From Blastococcus haudaquaticus (GTDB lineage: Bacteria; Actinomycetota; Actinomycetes; Mycobacteriales; Geodermatophilaceae), in NCBI RefSeq assembly GCF_900230285.1, contig NZ_OCNK01000001.1, forward strand, positions 744,001 through 808,000: 64,000 nt of DNA, written 5' to 3'. Below are positions 49,817 through 58,535 of this stretch, piece after piece. The notes below the pieces were generated by a model, which was not told where the DNA came from, made no database searches, and saw only the letters and a program-made list of their open reading frames with translations. The number at the start of each line of letters is the position of its first letter. Positions within the stretch are counted from its first letter, which is position 1. Position numbers and translations under genes: made by a program.

Positions 49817-49838
49817 GCGGGGGCTCCTTCGCCCCCGC
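49817..49838 (-). promoter_or_regulatory. Hairpin upstream of the sugar transporter operon
   Basis: GCGGGGGC and GCCCCCGC pair perfectly over 8 bp with a 6-nt loop, 19 nt upstream of the ATG of the binding-protein gene. It could be a leader structure or the end of another transcript. Confidence 0.4.
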
Positions 49839-49929
49839 CTGTCCAGGGGAATCATGCCCCGCAGGTGATCGAGGAAGCCGGTGACCCACGGACTTCCCCT
49901 TCGGACGAGGGAAGCGTCACGGGGCGATC

Positions 49930-49935
49930 TACCCT
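49930..49935 (+). promoter_or_regulatory. -10 element of a leaderless promoter for the amino-acid dehydrogenase
   Basis: TACCCT is followed by CCAGGC and GTG 49942. The spacing suits a leaderless transcript. Confidence 0.5.
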
Positions 49936-49941
49936 CCAGGC

Positions 49942-51006
49942 GTGGAGATACTGAGGGCGGGTCACGAACAGGTCGTCTTCTGCAGCGATGCGGAGTCGGG
50001 GCTGAAGGCGGTCGTCGCCATCCACTCCACGGCTCTCGGCCCCGCCCTCGGCGGCACCCGCTTCTACCCGTACGCCAGCGAGGAGGCTGCGGTCGCCGAC
50101 GCCCTGCGGCTCTCGGCGGCGATGTCGTACAAGAACAGCCTCGCCGGGCTCGACCTCGGGGGCGGCAAGGCCGTGATCATCGGCGACCCGACGACCGACA
50201 AGACGGAGGCGCTGCTGCGCGCCTACGGCCGGTTCGTCGAGGCCCTCGGCGGGCGCTACCTGACCGCGTGCGACGTCGGCACCTACAACGCCGACCTCGA
50301 CGTGGTCGCCCGCGAGACCCGGTTCGCCCACGGCCGCTCCGAGGCCTACGGCGGCTGCGGCGACTCGTCGGTCCTCACCGCCTACGGCGTCTTCCTGGGC
50401 ATGCAGGCTGCCGCGGAGCACTGCTGGGGCTCGCGGTCCCTGGCCGGGCGGACGGTGGCCGTGGCCGGCGCCGGGAAGGTCGGCTCGCACCTGATCGGCC
50501 ACCTGGTCGAGGACGGGGCCGACGTCCTCGTCACCGACGTGGACCCGGCAGCCGTCGAGCGGGTGCGGTCCCGGCATCCCGCGGTGACGGCCGTGCCCGA
50601 CACCGTCACGCTGGTCCGCACGCCGCACGACGTGTACTCCCCCAACGCCCTGGGCGGGGCCCTGGACGCCGAGACCGTCGCGGCCCTTCCGGCCCGCATC
50701 GTGTGTGGCGGGGCGAACAACCAGTTGGCGACCCCGGACGTCGCCGAGCAGCTCCGCGGTCGGGGCATTCTCTACGCGCCCGACTACCTGGTGAACGCCG
50801 GCGGCGTCATCCAGGTCGAGGACGAGCGGCACGGGTTCTCGTTCCCCCGGGCGAAGGCCAGGGCCGAGGGGATCTTCGACGTCGCCCTGCGGGTCTTCCG
50901 GGCCGCCGACGACGAGGGCGTGTCCCCCGCCGTCGCCGCCGACCGGCTCGCGGAGGAGCGCATGCGGTCGGTCGGCCGGCTGGCCACCATCCGCCTGCCC
51001 CGCTGA
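49942..51006 (+). CDS. Leucine/valine dehydrogenase (Glu/Leu/Phe/Val dehydrogenase family)
   Basis: A 354-residue NAD-dependent amino-acid dehydrogenase that oxidatively deaminates branched-chain amino acids to 2-oxo acids. [14 protein letters not shown] and [19 protein letters not shown] hold the substrate-binding and catalytic lysines (K64, K76), and ACDVGTYN the catalytic Asp (D111). The Rossmann motif [13 protein letters not shown] binds NAD. This length and the G-G-G-K block fit leucine or valine dehydrogenase rather than glutamate dehydrogenase. GTG 49942 is leaderless. The third dispersed-repeat copy follows the stop. Confidence 0.9.
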   Translation: MEILRAGHEQVVFCSDAESGLKAVVAIHSTALGPALGGTRFYPYASEEAAVADALRLSAAMSYKNSLAGLDLGGGKAVIIGDPTTDKTEALLRAYGRFVEALGGRYLTACDVGTYNADLDVVARETRFAHGRSEAYGGCGDSSVLTAYGVFLGMQAAAEHCWGSRSLAGRTVAVAGAGKVGSHLIGHLVEDGADVLVTDVDPAAVERVRSRHPAVTAVPDTVTLVRTPHDVYSPNALGGALDAETVAALPARIVCGGANNQLATPDVAEQLRGRGILYAPDYLVNAGGVIQVEDERHGFSFPRAKARAEGIFDVALRVFRAADDEGVSPAVAADRLAEERMRSVGRLATIRLPR

Positions 51007-51064
51007 GGAAGGACCCCGTCCTCCCCACCCCTCGCACGCTCGGGGCGGCGCCTCGGACGGGGCC
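51007..51064 (+). repeat. Dispersed intergenic structured repeat, copy 3
   Basis: About 58 bp directly after the dehydrogenase stop. Outer arms CCCCGTCC and GGACGGGG pair perfectly (8 bp), and an inner CCCC...GGGG pair surrounds TCGCACGCTC. It is the best-formed copy. Confidence 0.85.
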
Positions 51065-51211
51065 ACGGCCCCTCGGGGGGAGGGACGTGTGCCCGTCGCG
51101 GATCCGTGTCGTAAGGTTGCTCAGGACATAGTCACTCAGTCGGGGTCGCCGCGCGGGCCGTTCCAGCCCGGGGGCTGGACTTCCGTACTCCGTAGCGAGG
51201 GGGTCGAGCCG

Positions 51212-51436
51212 ATGGGGCGCGGCCGAGCGAAGGCCAAGCAGACACGCGTGGCCCGTGAGCTCAAGTACAGCTCACCCAACACCGATCTTTCTGCTCTGCA
51301 GAAGGAGCTCACCGGTGCACCGACGTCCTACACCGCCCCTCCGCGGGCCAAGGACGACGATGATGACGACGACGAGTACGCCGACAAGTGGGCGGACGAC
51401 GACGCGGACGACGACTGGGCTGCCAGCCCGCGTTGA
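51212..51436 (+). CDS. DUF3073 protein
   Basis: A 74-residue soluble protein of the actinobacterial DUF3073 family. The conserved start MGRGRAKAKQTRVARELKYS is basic; the middle is Thr/Ser/Pro-rich, and the end is a run of Asp with a final W-A-A-S-P-R. Such proteins are small and strongly charged, with no known activity. The gene is usually beside purM, as here. ATG 51212 has GAGGGGG about 9 nt upstream. A TAAGGT at about 51111 is a plausible -10. Confidence 0.85.
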   Translation: MGRGRAKAKQTRVARELKYSSPNTDLSALQKELTGAPTSYTAPPRAKDDDDDDDEYADKWADDDADDDWAASPR

Positions 51437-51465
51437 CCCGCTGACCCTCAGCGTCTGATCCGGAG

Positions 51466-51493
51466 CACCGCGGTTCCTCCGGGAACCGCGGTG
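51466..51493. terminator. Bidirectional terminator between DUF3073 and purM
   Basis: CACCGCGGTTCC and GGAACCGCGGTG form a perfect 12-bp stem with a 4-nt loop between two convergent genes. Confidence 0.85.
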
Positions 51494-51504
51494 TCCTCGT
51501 GCGC

Positions 51505-52560
51505 TCAGCGGTAGGTGCCCTCGAGGCGCGCCGCGGTCTCGCCGGTGCGCTGCCCGACCGTGCCGGCGACCCAGGCCGGGACGCCTACCGCGCTCAACCG
51601 GGCGACGACGGCGTCGGCCGCCGACGGCGACACCGCGGCGACCATGCCGACGCCGCAGTTGAACGCCCGCTCGGACTCCTCGCGCGGGACGCCGTGCTCC
51701 TCCATCAGCCGGACCGCGGCGGGCAGCGCCCACGTGCCGCGGTCGAGGACCGCCTCGAGGCCCTCGGGCACGACGCGCGCGGTGTTGCTGGCCAGCCCGC
51801 CCCCCGTGATGTGGGCGAAGGCGTGCACGTCCCCGACGCCGAACGCCTCGACCAGCGCCAGGCAGTCGCGGGCGTAGATGCGGGTCGGCTCGAGCAGTTC
51901 CTCGCCGAGCGGCCGGTCCAGGCCGGCGGGGGTGGCGTGCAGGTCCAGCCCGGCAGCGCTCACGACCCGGCGCACCAGCGAGTAGCCGTTGGAGTGGAAG
52001 CCCGACGACGCCATCGCGACGACGACGTCACCCTCGACGACCCGCTCGGGGCCCAGGACCGCGTCGGCCTCGACGACCCCGACCGCGGTCGCGGCGAGGT
52101 CGTACTCGTCGGCGTCCATCAGGTCGCCGTGCTCGGCGGTCTCCCCGCCCACCAGGGCCGCACCCGCTTGGGTGCATCCCGCGGCGATGCCGGTGACGAT
52201 CGCCGCGATCCGCTCGGGGACGACCTTGCCGCAGGCCACGTAGTCCTGGAGGAAAAGCGGCTCCGCTCCGCAGGCGACCAGGTCGTCGACGACCATCGCG
52301 ACCAGGTCGATGCCGACCGTGTCGTGCCGGTCGAGCTGCCGGGCCAGGGCGATCTTCGTGCCGACGCCGTCGGTCGAGGAGGCGAGCAGCGGCTTCGAGT
52401 ACTTGGCGGTGTCCAGCGCGAAGAGACCGGCGAATCCACCGAGGCCACCGACCACCTCCGGCCGGTTGGTCCTCTCGACGGCGGCGCGCATCAGCGTCAC
52501 GGCCCGCTCCCCGGCGTCGATGTCGACGCCGGAGGCGGCGTAGGTGAAGGGGGTGCTCAT
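51505..52560 (-). CDS. purM: Phosphoribosylformylglycinamidine cyclo-ligase (AIR synthetase)
   Basis: A 351-residue PurM of normal length. It closes FGAM to aminoimidazole ribotide with ATP, step five of purine synthesis. VVGGLGGFAGLFALD, LLASSTDGVGTKIALA, VDDLVACGAEPLFLQDYVA and GGETAEHGDLM are the conserved blocks, with the Gly-rich nucleotide loops. ITGGGLASNTARVVP lies in the C-terminal half. ATG 52560 overlaps the purF stop by 4 nt (ATGA). Confidence 0.96.
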   Translation of the reverse strand: MSTPFTYAASGVDIDAGERAVTLMRAAVERTNRPEVVGGLGGFAGLFALDTAKYSKPLLASSTDGVGTKIALARQLDRHDTVGIDLVAMVVDDLVACGAEPLFLQDYVACGKVVPERIAAIVTGIAAGCTQAGAALVGGETAEHGDLMDADEYDLAATAVGVVEADAVLGPERVVEGDVVVAMASSGFHSNGYSLVRRVVSAAGLDLHATPAGLDRPLGEELLEPTRIYARDCLALVEAFGVGDVHAFAHITGGGLASNTARVVPEGLEAVLDRGTWALPAAVRLMEEHGVPREESERAFNCGVGMVAAVSPSAADAVVARLSAVGVPAWVAGTVGQRTGETAARLEGTYR

Positions 52561-54146
52561 GGACGGGTGAGCGCGTCCTCGGCCCCGCCGGGAACGCTGG
52601 CGCTGCCGGCCTGCTGCCCGGTCCAGCCGCTCACCGAGCGCTGGTCGTCGGCGCGCGGCATCGACGTCGACGAGACCATCGGGAGCGGCGTCCGGCCGAT
52701 GCCCTCCAGCACGTGCTTGCCGAACACCTCGGACTCGCCCAGGGGGATCGGGTACTGGCCCGTGAAACACGCGGTGCACAGCCGGTTCGCCGGCTGCTCG
52801 GTGGCGGCGATCAGCCCCTGCTCGGAGACGTAGCCGAGGGAGTCGGCGTTGATCGAGGCGCGCACGCCGTCGACCTCGAGGCCGTTGGCCACGAGCTCGG
52901 CGCGGCTGGCGAAGTCGATGCCGTAGAAGCAGGGCCACTTGACCGGCGGCGAGGCGATGCGGACGTGCACCTCGACGGCCCCGGACTCGCGCAGCATGCG
53001 GATCAGGGCGCGCTGGGTGTTGCCGCGGACGATCGAGTCGTCGACGACGACCAGCCGCTTGCCACGGATGACGTCGCGCAGCGGGTTGAGCTTCAGCCGG
53101 ATGCCCAGCTGCCGGATCGTCTGGCTGGGCTGGATGAACGTGCGCCCGACGTAGGAGTTCTTGACCAGGCCCAGTCCGTACGGGATGCCCGACGCCTCGG
53201 CGTACCCGACCGCGGCCGGGGTGCCCGACTCGGGAACCGGGATCACCAGGTCGGCCTCGACCGGGTGCTCCTTCGCCAGCCGGCGGCCGATCTCGACGCG
53301 CGCGGCGTGCACCCCGCGACCGGAGATCGTGGTGTCGGGGCGGGCGAGGTAGACGTACTCGAAGACGCAGCCCTTGGGGTCGGGATGGGCGAAGTGCTGG
53401 CTGCGCAGCCCGTTCTCGTCGATCGCGATGAGCTCGCCGGGCTCGACCTCGCGGACGACGGAGGCGCCGACGATGTCCAGTGCCGCCGTCTCGCTGGCGA
53501 CCACCCAGCCGCGCTCCAGCCGGCCGAGCACCAGCGGGCGGACGCCCTGCGGGTCGCGGGCGGCGTAGAGGGTGTCCTCGTCCATGAACGTGAAGCTGAA
53601 CGCGCCCCGCAGCTGGGGCAGCACCTCCATGGCGGCCGCCTCGACGGAGATGTCGGGACGGGCCGCGATGAGCGCCGTCACCAGATCGGAGTCGTTGGTC
53701 GCGACGAACGCACCGGGCACGCCGGCGTCGGCGGCCTTGCTGGCCAGCTCGGCGGTGTTCACCAGGTTGCCGTTGTGGCAGAGCGCCAGACCGGTGCCGG
53801 CCGAGGTGGTGCGGAACGTCGGCTGGGCGTTCTCCCACGTCGACGCACCCGTCGTCGAGTAGCGGGTGTGGCCCACCGCGATGTGGCCGCGGAGGCTGCC
53901 GAGCGTCGGCTCGTCGAACACCTGGCTGACCAGGCCGAGGTCCTTGTAGACCACGACCGACGCGCCGTCGGACACCGCGATCCCGGCCGCCTCCTGACCG
54001 CGGTGCTGGAGGGCGTACAGACCGAAATAGGTCAGCTTCGCGACCTCCTCCCCCGGCGCCCAGACACCGAAGACGCCGCAGGCGTCCTGGGGACCGGGAT
54101 TCTGGGGGTCGAGGTCGTGCGTCAGCCGTCCATCACCGCGAGGCAC
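52557..54146 (-). CDS. purF: Amidophosphoribosyltransferase
   Basis: A 529-residue PurF, first enzyme of purine synthesis: it makes phosphoribosylamine from PRPP with glutamine. A 22-residue propeptide comes before the N-terminal nucleophile Cys (C23 in DACGVFGVW), as in the Bacillus-type self-processing enzyme. The PRTase signature is RLVVVDDSIVRGNT. RLCTACFTGQYP and an earlier Cys supply Fe-S cluster ligands. GTG 54146 is leaderless: TAGTCT lies 6 nt upstream. It overlaps purM. Confidence 0.96.
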   Translation of the reverse strand: MPRGDGRLTHDLDPQNPGPQDACGVFGVWAPGEEVAKLTYFGLYALQHRGQEAAGIAVSDGASVVVYKDLGLVSQVFDEPTLGSLRGHIAVGHTRYSTTGASTWENAQPTFRTTSAGTGLALCHNGNLVNTAELASKAADAGVPGAFVATNDSDLVTALIAARPDISVEAAAMEVLPQLRGAFSFTFMDEDTLYAARDPQGVRPLVLGRLERGWVVASETAALDIVGASVVREVEPGELIAIDENGLRSQHFAHPDPKGCVFEYVYLARPDTTISGRGVHAARVEIGRRLAKEHPVEADLVIPVPESGTPAAVGYAEASGIPYGLGLVKNSYVGRTFIQPSQTIRQLGIRLKLNPLRDVIRGKRLVVVDDSIVRGNTQRALIRMLRESGAVEVHVRIASPPVKWPCFYGIDFASRAELVANGLEVDGVRASINADSLGYVSEQGLIAATEQPANRLCTACFTGQYPIPLGESEVFGKHVLEGIGRTPLPMVSSTSMPRADDQRSVSGWTGQQAGSASVPGGAEDALTRP

Positions 54147-54152
54147 CCCCCG

Positions 54153-54158
54153 AGACTA
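54153..54158 (-). promoter_or_regulatory. -10 element of the purF-purM operon
   Basis: TAGTCT on the minus strand, then CGGGGG and GTG 54146. Leaderless spacing. No PurR-type box is recognised. Confidence 0.5.
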
Positions 54159-54258
54159 CCGGCGCGACGCCACCCGGCCTACCGCAACGGGGTGTCCCCG
54201 GTCACGTGCACGACGGTCGGTCGCGGAACTCCGGTCGGCGGCGGTGCGTTGACACGGG

Positions 54259-54567
54259 ATGGCAGCCAACGGTCCCGACCCGCGCGAATTCCTCGACATG
54301 GCGCAGCGGATGCTGCGGCAGCTCTTCGACGAGCCCCGCCGTGACGACGAGCCGTGGGCGGACGCGACCCGCCCGCCCGTGCGGCGCCGCCCCGAGCCCA
54401 GCGCCGAGGAACAGCGGGAGAACCTGACCTTCGCGCTCGCCACGCGCGCCGTCGAGGCGCTCGAGGATCTCGCGCTCAACGTCGCGTCCATCCGCCAGCG
54501 GCTCGAGCGCACCGGTGCCGAGCCGCAGGACGGACCTCCGCCGCGGACCGACGAGAGCGGGCAGTAG
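54259..54567 (+). CDS. Hypothetical soluble protein
   Basis: A 102-residue hydrophilic protein with an Arg/Pro/Asp-rich centre and two helical ends: PREFLDMAQRMLRQLFDEPR at the N-terminus and LATRAVEALEDLALNVASIRQRLER near the C-terminus. I recognise no family. It is divergent from purF, with 112 bp between the starts. Its stop is 3 nt from that of the MBL gene on the other strand. The start ATG 54259 has no clear Shine-Dalgarno. Confidence 0.55.
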   Translation: MAANGPDPREFLDMAQRMLRQLFDEPRRDDEPWADATRPPVRRRPEPSAEEQRENLTFALATRAVEALEDLALNVASIRQRLERTGAEPQDGPPPRTDESGQ

Positions 54568-54570
54568 GGG

Positions 54571-55185
54571 CTACTGGGCCGGGACGTTCCCCAGCTCCGC
54601 GCCGATCGTCGTGTCGTCGCCGTGGCCGGTCCGCACCACCGTGTCGCCGTGCAGGCTCAGCAGCTGGGCGCGGATCGACCGCACGATCGTCGGGTGGTCG
54701 CTGAACGACCGGCCGGTGGCGCCCGGGCCGCCGCAGAACAGCGTGTCCCCGGTGAAGACCGTGTTCAGGTCGGGGGCGTGCAGGCAGGTGCTCCCCGGGG
54801 AGTGACCCGGCGTGTGCAGTGCGAGCAGCGACGTCCCGGCGACGGTGAACCGGGCACCGGCGGTGAGCTCGCGATCGGGCTCCGCGTCGGGATGGGTCAT
54901 GTCCCAGAGCATCCGATCGGCCGGGTTGAACCAGATCGGCGCGCCGGTCGCCTCCCGCAGGGCCGGCGCGGCGGTGATGTGGTCGTTGTGCCCGTGGGTG
55001 AGCACGATCGCCGCCACCTTCCGGCCGCCGATCGCCTCGAGGATCGGGCCGGCGTCGTGCGGCGCGTCGATGACGAGCACCTCGTCGTCGTCCCCCACCA
55101 GCCAGACGTTGTTGTCGACGTCGAAGTCCTGCCCGTCGAGGCTGAAGACCCCGCTGACGACGACCTTGTCGATGCGCGCGGTCAC
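54571..55185 (-). CDS. MBL-fold hydrolase paired with the mycothiol-dependent formaldehyde dehydrogenase
   Basis: A 204-residue metallo-hydrolase of the glyoxalase II-like group. [14 protein letters not shown] is the metal-binding HxHxDH motif; [18 protein letters not shown] and VRTGHGDD complete the site. GTG 55185 overlaps the stop of the dehydrogenase gene by 4 nt (GTGA), so the two are co-translated. The place fits a thioesterase that frees formate from the S-formyl-mycothiol made by the dehydrogenase; this is an inference from context. Confidence 0.85.
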   Translation of the reverse strand: MTARIDKVVVSGVFSLDGQDFDVDNNVWLVGDDDEVLVIDAPHDAGPILEAIGGRKVAAIVLTHGHNDHITAAPALREATGAPIWFNPADRMLWDMTHPDAEPDRELTAGARFTVAGTSLLALHTPGHSPGSTCLHAPDLNTVFTGDTLFCGGPGATGRSFSDHPTIVRSIRAQLLSLHGDTVVRTGHGDDTTIGAELGNVPAQ

Positions 55186-56273
55186 TTCTCGAACACCACG
55201 ACGCTGCGCAGGACCTCGCCCTTGTGCATCTTCTCGAACGCCGCCTCGACGTCCTCCAGGCCGATCGTCTCCGACACGAACGCGTCCAGGTCGAAGCGGC
55301 CCTGCAGGTACAGGTCGATGAGCATCGGGAAGTCGCGGCTGGGCAGGCAGTCGCCGTACCAGGAGGACTTGATCGAGCCCCCGCGGCCGAAGATCTCGAT
55401 GGCGGGCAGGGTGATCTCCATGTCCGGCGTCGGGACGCCGACCATGACCACGCGCCCGGCGAGGTCGCGGGCGTAGAACGCCTGCTCGAAGACCTTGGGG
55501 TGGCCGACGGCGTCGATCGCGACGTCGACCCCGAAGCCGCCGGTCAGCGCCTTGATCGCCTCGACCGCGTCGGTCTCCTGCGAGTTGACCGTGTGGGTGG
55601 CGCCCATCTGCCGGGCCCACTCGAGCTTCTTGTCGGAGATGTCGACGGCGATGATCGTCGTCGCCCCGGCCAGCTTGGCCCCGGCGACCGCGGCGTCACC
55701 GACGCCGCCGCAGCCGAAGACCGCGACGCTCTCGCCCCGGCGGACCGCGCCGGTGTTGATCGCGGCCCCCACGCCCGCCATGACGCCGCAGCCGAGCAGA
55801 CCGGCGGACGCCGGGGGCGCGGCCGGGTCGACCTTCGTGCACTGCCCGGAGTGCACCAGCGTCTTCTCCGCGAAGGCGCCGATGCCGAGCGCCGGGGACA
55901 GCTCGGTGCCGTCGGTCAGCGTCATCTTCTGCGCGGCGTTGTGGGTGTTGAAGCAGTACTGCGGCTCGCCCTTGAGGCAGGCGCGGCACTGCCCGCAGAC
56001 CGCGCGCCAGTTGAGGATCACGTAGTCGCCGACCGCCACGTTGGTGACGCCCTCGCCGACGGCGGAGACGAGCCCGGCCGCCTCGTGCCCGAGCAGGAAG
56101 GGGAAGTCGTCGTTGATCCCGCCTTCGCGGTAGTGCAGGTCGGTGTGGCATACGCCGCACGCCTGCACGTCCACGACCGCCTCCCCCGGACCTGGATCGG
56201 GGACGACGATCGTCTCGATGCCGACCGGTGCACCCTTGCCTCGGGCGACGACGCCCTTCACCTCGTAAGCCAT
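55182..56273 (-). CDS. S-(hydroxymethyl)mycothiol dehydrogenase (mycothiol-dependent formaldehyde dehydrogenase)
   Basis: A 363-residue class III-type zinc alcohol dehydrogenase. It oxidises the adduct of formaldehyde and mycothiol, detoxifying formaldehyde in actinobacteria. Catalytic zinc ligands are C39 in ACGVCHTD and H63 in LLGHEAAG; the structural zinc is held by [28 protein letters not shown] is the NAD-binding loop. The start [20 protein letters not shown] is characteristic of this enzyme. ATG 56273 is leaderless, from TAGGCT at 56280-56285. Confidence 0.93.
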   Translation of the reverse strand: MAYEVKGVVARGKGAPVGIETIVVPDPGPGEAVVDVQACGVCHTDLHYREGGINDDFPFLLGHEAAGLVSAVGEGVTNVAVGDYVILNWRAVCGQCRACLKGEPQYCFNTHNAAQKMTLTDGTELSPALGIGAFAEKTLVHSGQCTKVDPAAPPASAGLLGCGVMAGVGAAINTGAVRRGESVAVFGCGGVGDAAVAGAKLAGATTIIAVDISDKKLEWARQMGATHTVNSQETDAVEAIKALTGGFGVDVAIDAVGHPKVFEQAFYARDLAGRVVMVGVPTPDMEITLPAIEIFGRGGSIKSSWYGDCLPSRDFPMLIDLYLQGRFDLDAFVSETIGLEDVEAAFEKMHKGEVLRSVVVFEK

Positions 56274-56279
56274 GCCGCG

Positions 56280-56285
56280 AGCCTA
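56280..56285 (-). promoter_or_regulatory. -10 element of the formaldehyde dehydrogenase operon
   Basis: TAGGCT on the minus strand, then CGCGGC and ATG 56273. Leaderless spacing. The fourth dispersed-repeat copy starts 5 nt upstream. Confidence 0.55.
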
Positions 56286-56289
56286 GTCA

Positions 56290-56347
56290 GAGGACCCTCC
56301 TGCCCCCCATCGCTCGCAAGCTCGCGCCGGGCCCCTGCAGGAGGGCC
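56290..56347 (+). repeat. Dispersed intergenic structured repeat, copy 4
   Basis: About 58 bp. The outer arms here are CCCTCCTGC and GCAGGAGGG: the sequence differs from copies 1-3 but pairs perfectly over 9 bp. It lies between divergent genes, not behind a stop codon. Confidence 0.75.
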
Positions 56348-56363
56348 GAAAGAACGGGCCGGT

Positions 56364-56391
56364 CCGGCTCCCGCCCTGCGGGACGAGCCGG
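56364..56391 (+). promoter_or_regulatory. GC-rich hairpin upstream of the OFA transporter
   Basis: CCGGCTC with GAGCCGG and an inner CCGC with GCGG form a near-continuous stem with a 3-nt bulge. It lies 17 nt after repeat copy 4 in the divergent region. Confidence 0.35.
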
Positions 56392-56534
56392 TCACGCGCC
56401 GGTCTCGGTCGTGTGTTGAACGCGCGAGTACCTTCGCGGCGTCGTACCGTCCGACCGGTCGCGACGCATATCACAGCGCGCGGCCGGGTTGCGTCCAACC
56501 GGGCGCAGCCTCCCGACTCGGAGGTCCCATTTCC

Positions 56535-57950
56535 GTGGCAGTACCCAGCTTCCTGGCCCGCGAGCGCATCGTCGCCCGGCCGGGGTTCAACCGCTGGCTG
56601 ATCCCGCCGGCGGCCCTCGCCGTCCACCTGTGCATCGGCCAGGCCTATGCGACCAGCGTCTACAAGACGGCGCTGGTCGAGCACTTCGACTCCAGCCTCA
56701 CCTCGATCGGGATCATCTTCTCGATCGCGATCGTCATGCTCGGCCTCTCGGCCGCCGTCTTCGGCACCTGGGTGGACAAGAACGGCCCGCGCGCCGCGAT
56801 GTTCACCTCGGCCGTCTTCTGGGTGTCGGGCTTCCTGGTCGGCTCGCTGGGCATCTACACCGAGCAGCTGTGGCTGCTGTACTTCGGCTACGGCGTCCTC
56901 GGCGGCATCGGCCTGGGCATCGGCTACATCTCGCCGGTCTCCACGCTGATCAAGTGGTTCCCCGACCGTCCGGGCCTGGCCACCGGCATGGCGATCATGG
57001 GCTTCGGTGGTGGCGCGCTCATCGCCTCGCCGCTGTCCCGTCAGCTGATGAACTTCTACGACCCCGGGTACGACGGCACGGCCGGCACGGTGCCCAGCGG
57101 CAACTCCGTCGCCCTGCTCTTCCTCACCCTCGCAGTGGTCTACCTGGTCTTCATGATGTTCGGCGCCTTCATCATCCGGGTGCCCGCCGCCGACTGGCGC
57201 CCCGACGGCTTCGACCCCGCGTCGGTCAAGTCCAAGTCCCTGGTCACCACCGAGAACGTGTCGGCCAACAACGCGATCAAGACCCCGCAGTTCTGGCTGC
57301 TGTGGACCGTCCTGTTCTGCAACGTGACCGCGGGCATCGGCATCCTCGAGCAGGCCGCGCCGATGATCCAGGACTTCTTCCGCGAGAACGGCGGCTCCGC
57401 CGTCGCCGCCGCCACCGCGGCCGGCTTCGTCGGCCTGCTGTCGCTGTTCAACATGGGCGGCCGGTTCGTGTGGTCGTCCACGTCGGACTACATCGGGCGC
57501 AAGCCGATCTACATGGTCTACCTCGGTGTCGGGATCGTGCTCTACGTCATCCTCGCGACCCTGGGCAGCACGGCGACCTGGATCTTCGTGATCACCGCCG
57601 CGATCATCATCAGCTTCTACGGCGGTGGCTTCGCGACGGTGCCGGCCTACCTGCGCGACCTCTTCGGCACGTACCAGGTCGGGGCCATCCACGGCCGTCT
57701 GCTGACCGCGTGGGCGGCCGCCGGCGTCGCCGGCCCGCTCATCGTCAACGGCGTCCTCGACTCGCGCGGCACGCCGGGTGAGCTCGTGGCCGGCGACTAC
57801 CGCCCGGCGCTGTTCATCATGGTCGGCCTCCTGGCCGTCGGCTTCATCGCCAACCTGCTGATCAAGCCGGTCGCCGAGAAGTGGTGGGAGCCCAAGACCA
57901 CCGACGCCCCCACCGCCGCGGCGGCCCCGGAACGGAGCACTGTCCGATGA
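56535..57950 (+). CDS. OFA-family MFS transporter (oxalate/formate antiporter type)
   Basis: A 471-residue membrane protein with 12 helices. AVHLCIGQAYATSVYKTAL (residues ~27-45) is typical of the OFA subgroup, and FGYGVLGGIGLGIGYISPVSTLIKWFPDRPGLATGMAIMGFG is its most conserved block, around helices 4-5. Formate, oxalate or another small organic acid is the likely substrate; the formaldehyde dehydrogenase beside it makes formate a reasonable guess. GTG 56535 has GGAGG 11 nt upstream. Its last 4 nt overlap the start of the small-subunit gene (ATGA). Confidence 0.88.
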   Translation: MAVPSFLARERIVARPGFNRWLIPPAALAVHLCIGQAYATSVYKTALVEHFDSSLTSIGIIFSIAIVMLGLSAAVFGTWVDKNGPRAAMFTSAVFWVSGFLVGSLGIYTEQLWLLYFGYGVLGGIGLGIGYISPVSTLIKWFPDRPGLATGMAIMGFGGGALIASPLSRQLMNFYDPGYDGTAGTVPSGNSVALLFLTLAVVYLVFMMFGAFIIRVPAADWRPDGFDPASVKSKSLVTTENVSANNAIKTPQFWLLWTVLFCNVTAGIGILEQAAPMIQDFFRENGGSAVAAATAAGFVGLLSLFNMGGRFVWSSTSDYIGRKPIYMVYLGVGIVLYVILATLGSTATWIFVITAAIIISFYGGGFATVPAYLRDLFGTYQVGAIHGRLLTAWAAAGVAGPLIVNGVLDSRGTPGELVAGDYRPALFIMVGLLAVGFIANLLIKPVAEKWWEPKTTDAPTAAAAPERSTVR

Positions 57951-58093
57951 GCACTCCTGCCTCGACCCAGAACCAGCAGCCCACGCACACCCCCGTGGGG
58001 CTCATCGCCTTCGCGTGGGCGTTGGTCGGCGTCCCGCTGGCCTACGGGCTGTACAACACCGTGAAGGCGGCCAGCGCCCTCTTCGGCGGCTGA
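57947..58093 (+). CDS. Small subunit of the OFA-type MFS transporter
   Basis: A 48-residue protein with one membrane helix: after a Thr/Gln-rich start, VGLIAFAWALVGVPLAYGLY crosses the membrane and NTVKAASALFGG ends the chain. Short proteins of this kind are encoded with OFA-family transporters and are known as MFS transporter small subunits. ATG 57947 overlaps the transporter stop by 4 nt (ATGA), so the two are made together. A terminator follows 10 nt later. Confidence 0.85.
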   Translation: MSTPASTQNQQPTHTPVGLIAFAWALVGVPLAYGLYNTVKAASALFGG

Positions 58094-58103
58094 TCGACAC
58101 TCG

Positions 58104-58139
58104 CTGAGCCCCGTCCGCACTCCTGCGGGCGGGGCTCAG
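58104..58139. terminator. Terminator after the OFA transporter operon
   Basis: CTGAGCCCCGTCCGC and GCGGGCGGGGCTCAG form a 15-bp stem with one T-G pair and a 6-nt loop. It overlaps the last codons of the convergent SCP gene. Confidence 0.8.
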
Positions 58140-58525
58140 TGCTGTCTGAGGGGCCGCAACGGGAGCTGACCCGACAGATCGGCGCGATTGCCGCTCGCGG
58201 TCACCTTCCCGATGGCGAGGGCGTCGGCCCAGCCGAGCCGCCCGGTGGCCAGCCGCAGCCAGGTCGCCGCGTCGGTCTCGACGACGTTCGGCGGCGTACC
58301 CCGCGTGTGCCGGGGACCCTCGATGCACTGCACCGCCACGTGCGGCGGGACCCGCAGCTCCACCGACCGGCCGGGCACCTGCTGGGCCAGCCAGCGCGCG
58401 CTGGTCTTCACCGCCGCGCCGACCACCGCCCGCGGTGGCTGCTCGCCCTCGCCGTCCAGCCAGGCCCGCACCGGCTCGAGGACGGCGCGCAGGTCCTCCG
58501 CCGGGATGGGAGCTACGCCAGCCAT
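58136..58525 (-). CDS. SCP-like (sterol carrier) family protein
   Basis: A 129-residue soluble protein of the actinobacterial sterol-carrier-like family. The pattern [36 protein letters not shown] followed by [16 protein letters not shown] is its most conserved part. The fold is built to hold a lipid, but no ligand is known. It lies 10 nt after the purL stop and is probably co-transcribed, as in other actinobacteria. ATG 58525. Confidence 0.82.
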   Translation of the reverse strand: MAGVAPIPAEDLRAVLEPVRAWLDGEGEQPPRAVVGAAVKTSARWLAQQVPGRSVELRVPPHVAVQCIEGPRHTRGTPPNVVETDAATWLRLATGRLGWADALAIGKVTASGNRADLSGQLPLRPLRQH

Positions 58526-58535
58526 GGGCCGTCCA

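Noticed and set aside
52557-54146. purF starting later than GTG 54146
   Set aside because: The mature N-terminal Cys is at residue 23; a propeptide of this size and the leaderless -10 both support GTG 54146.
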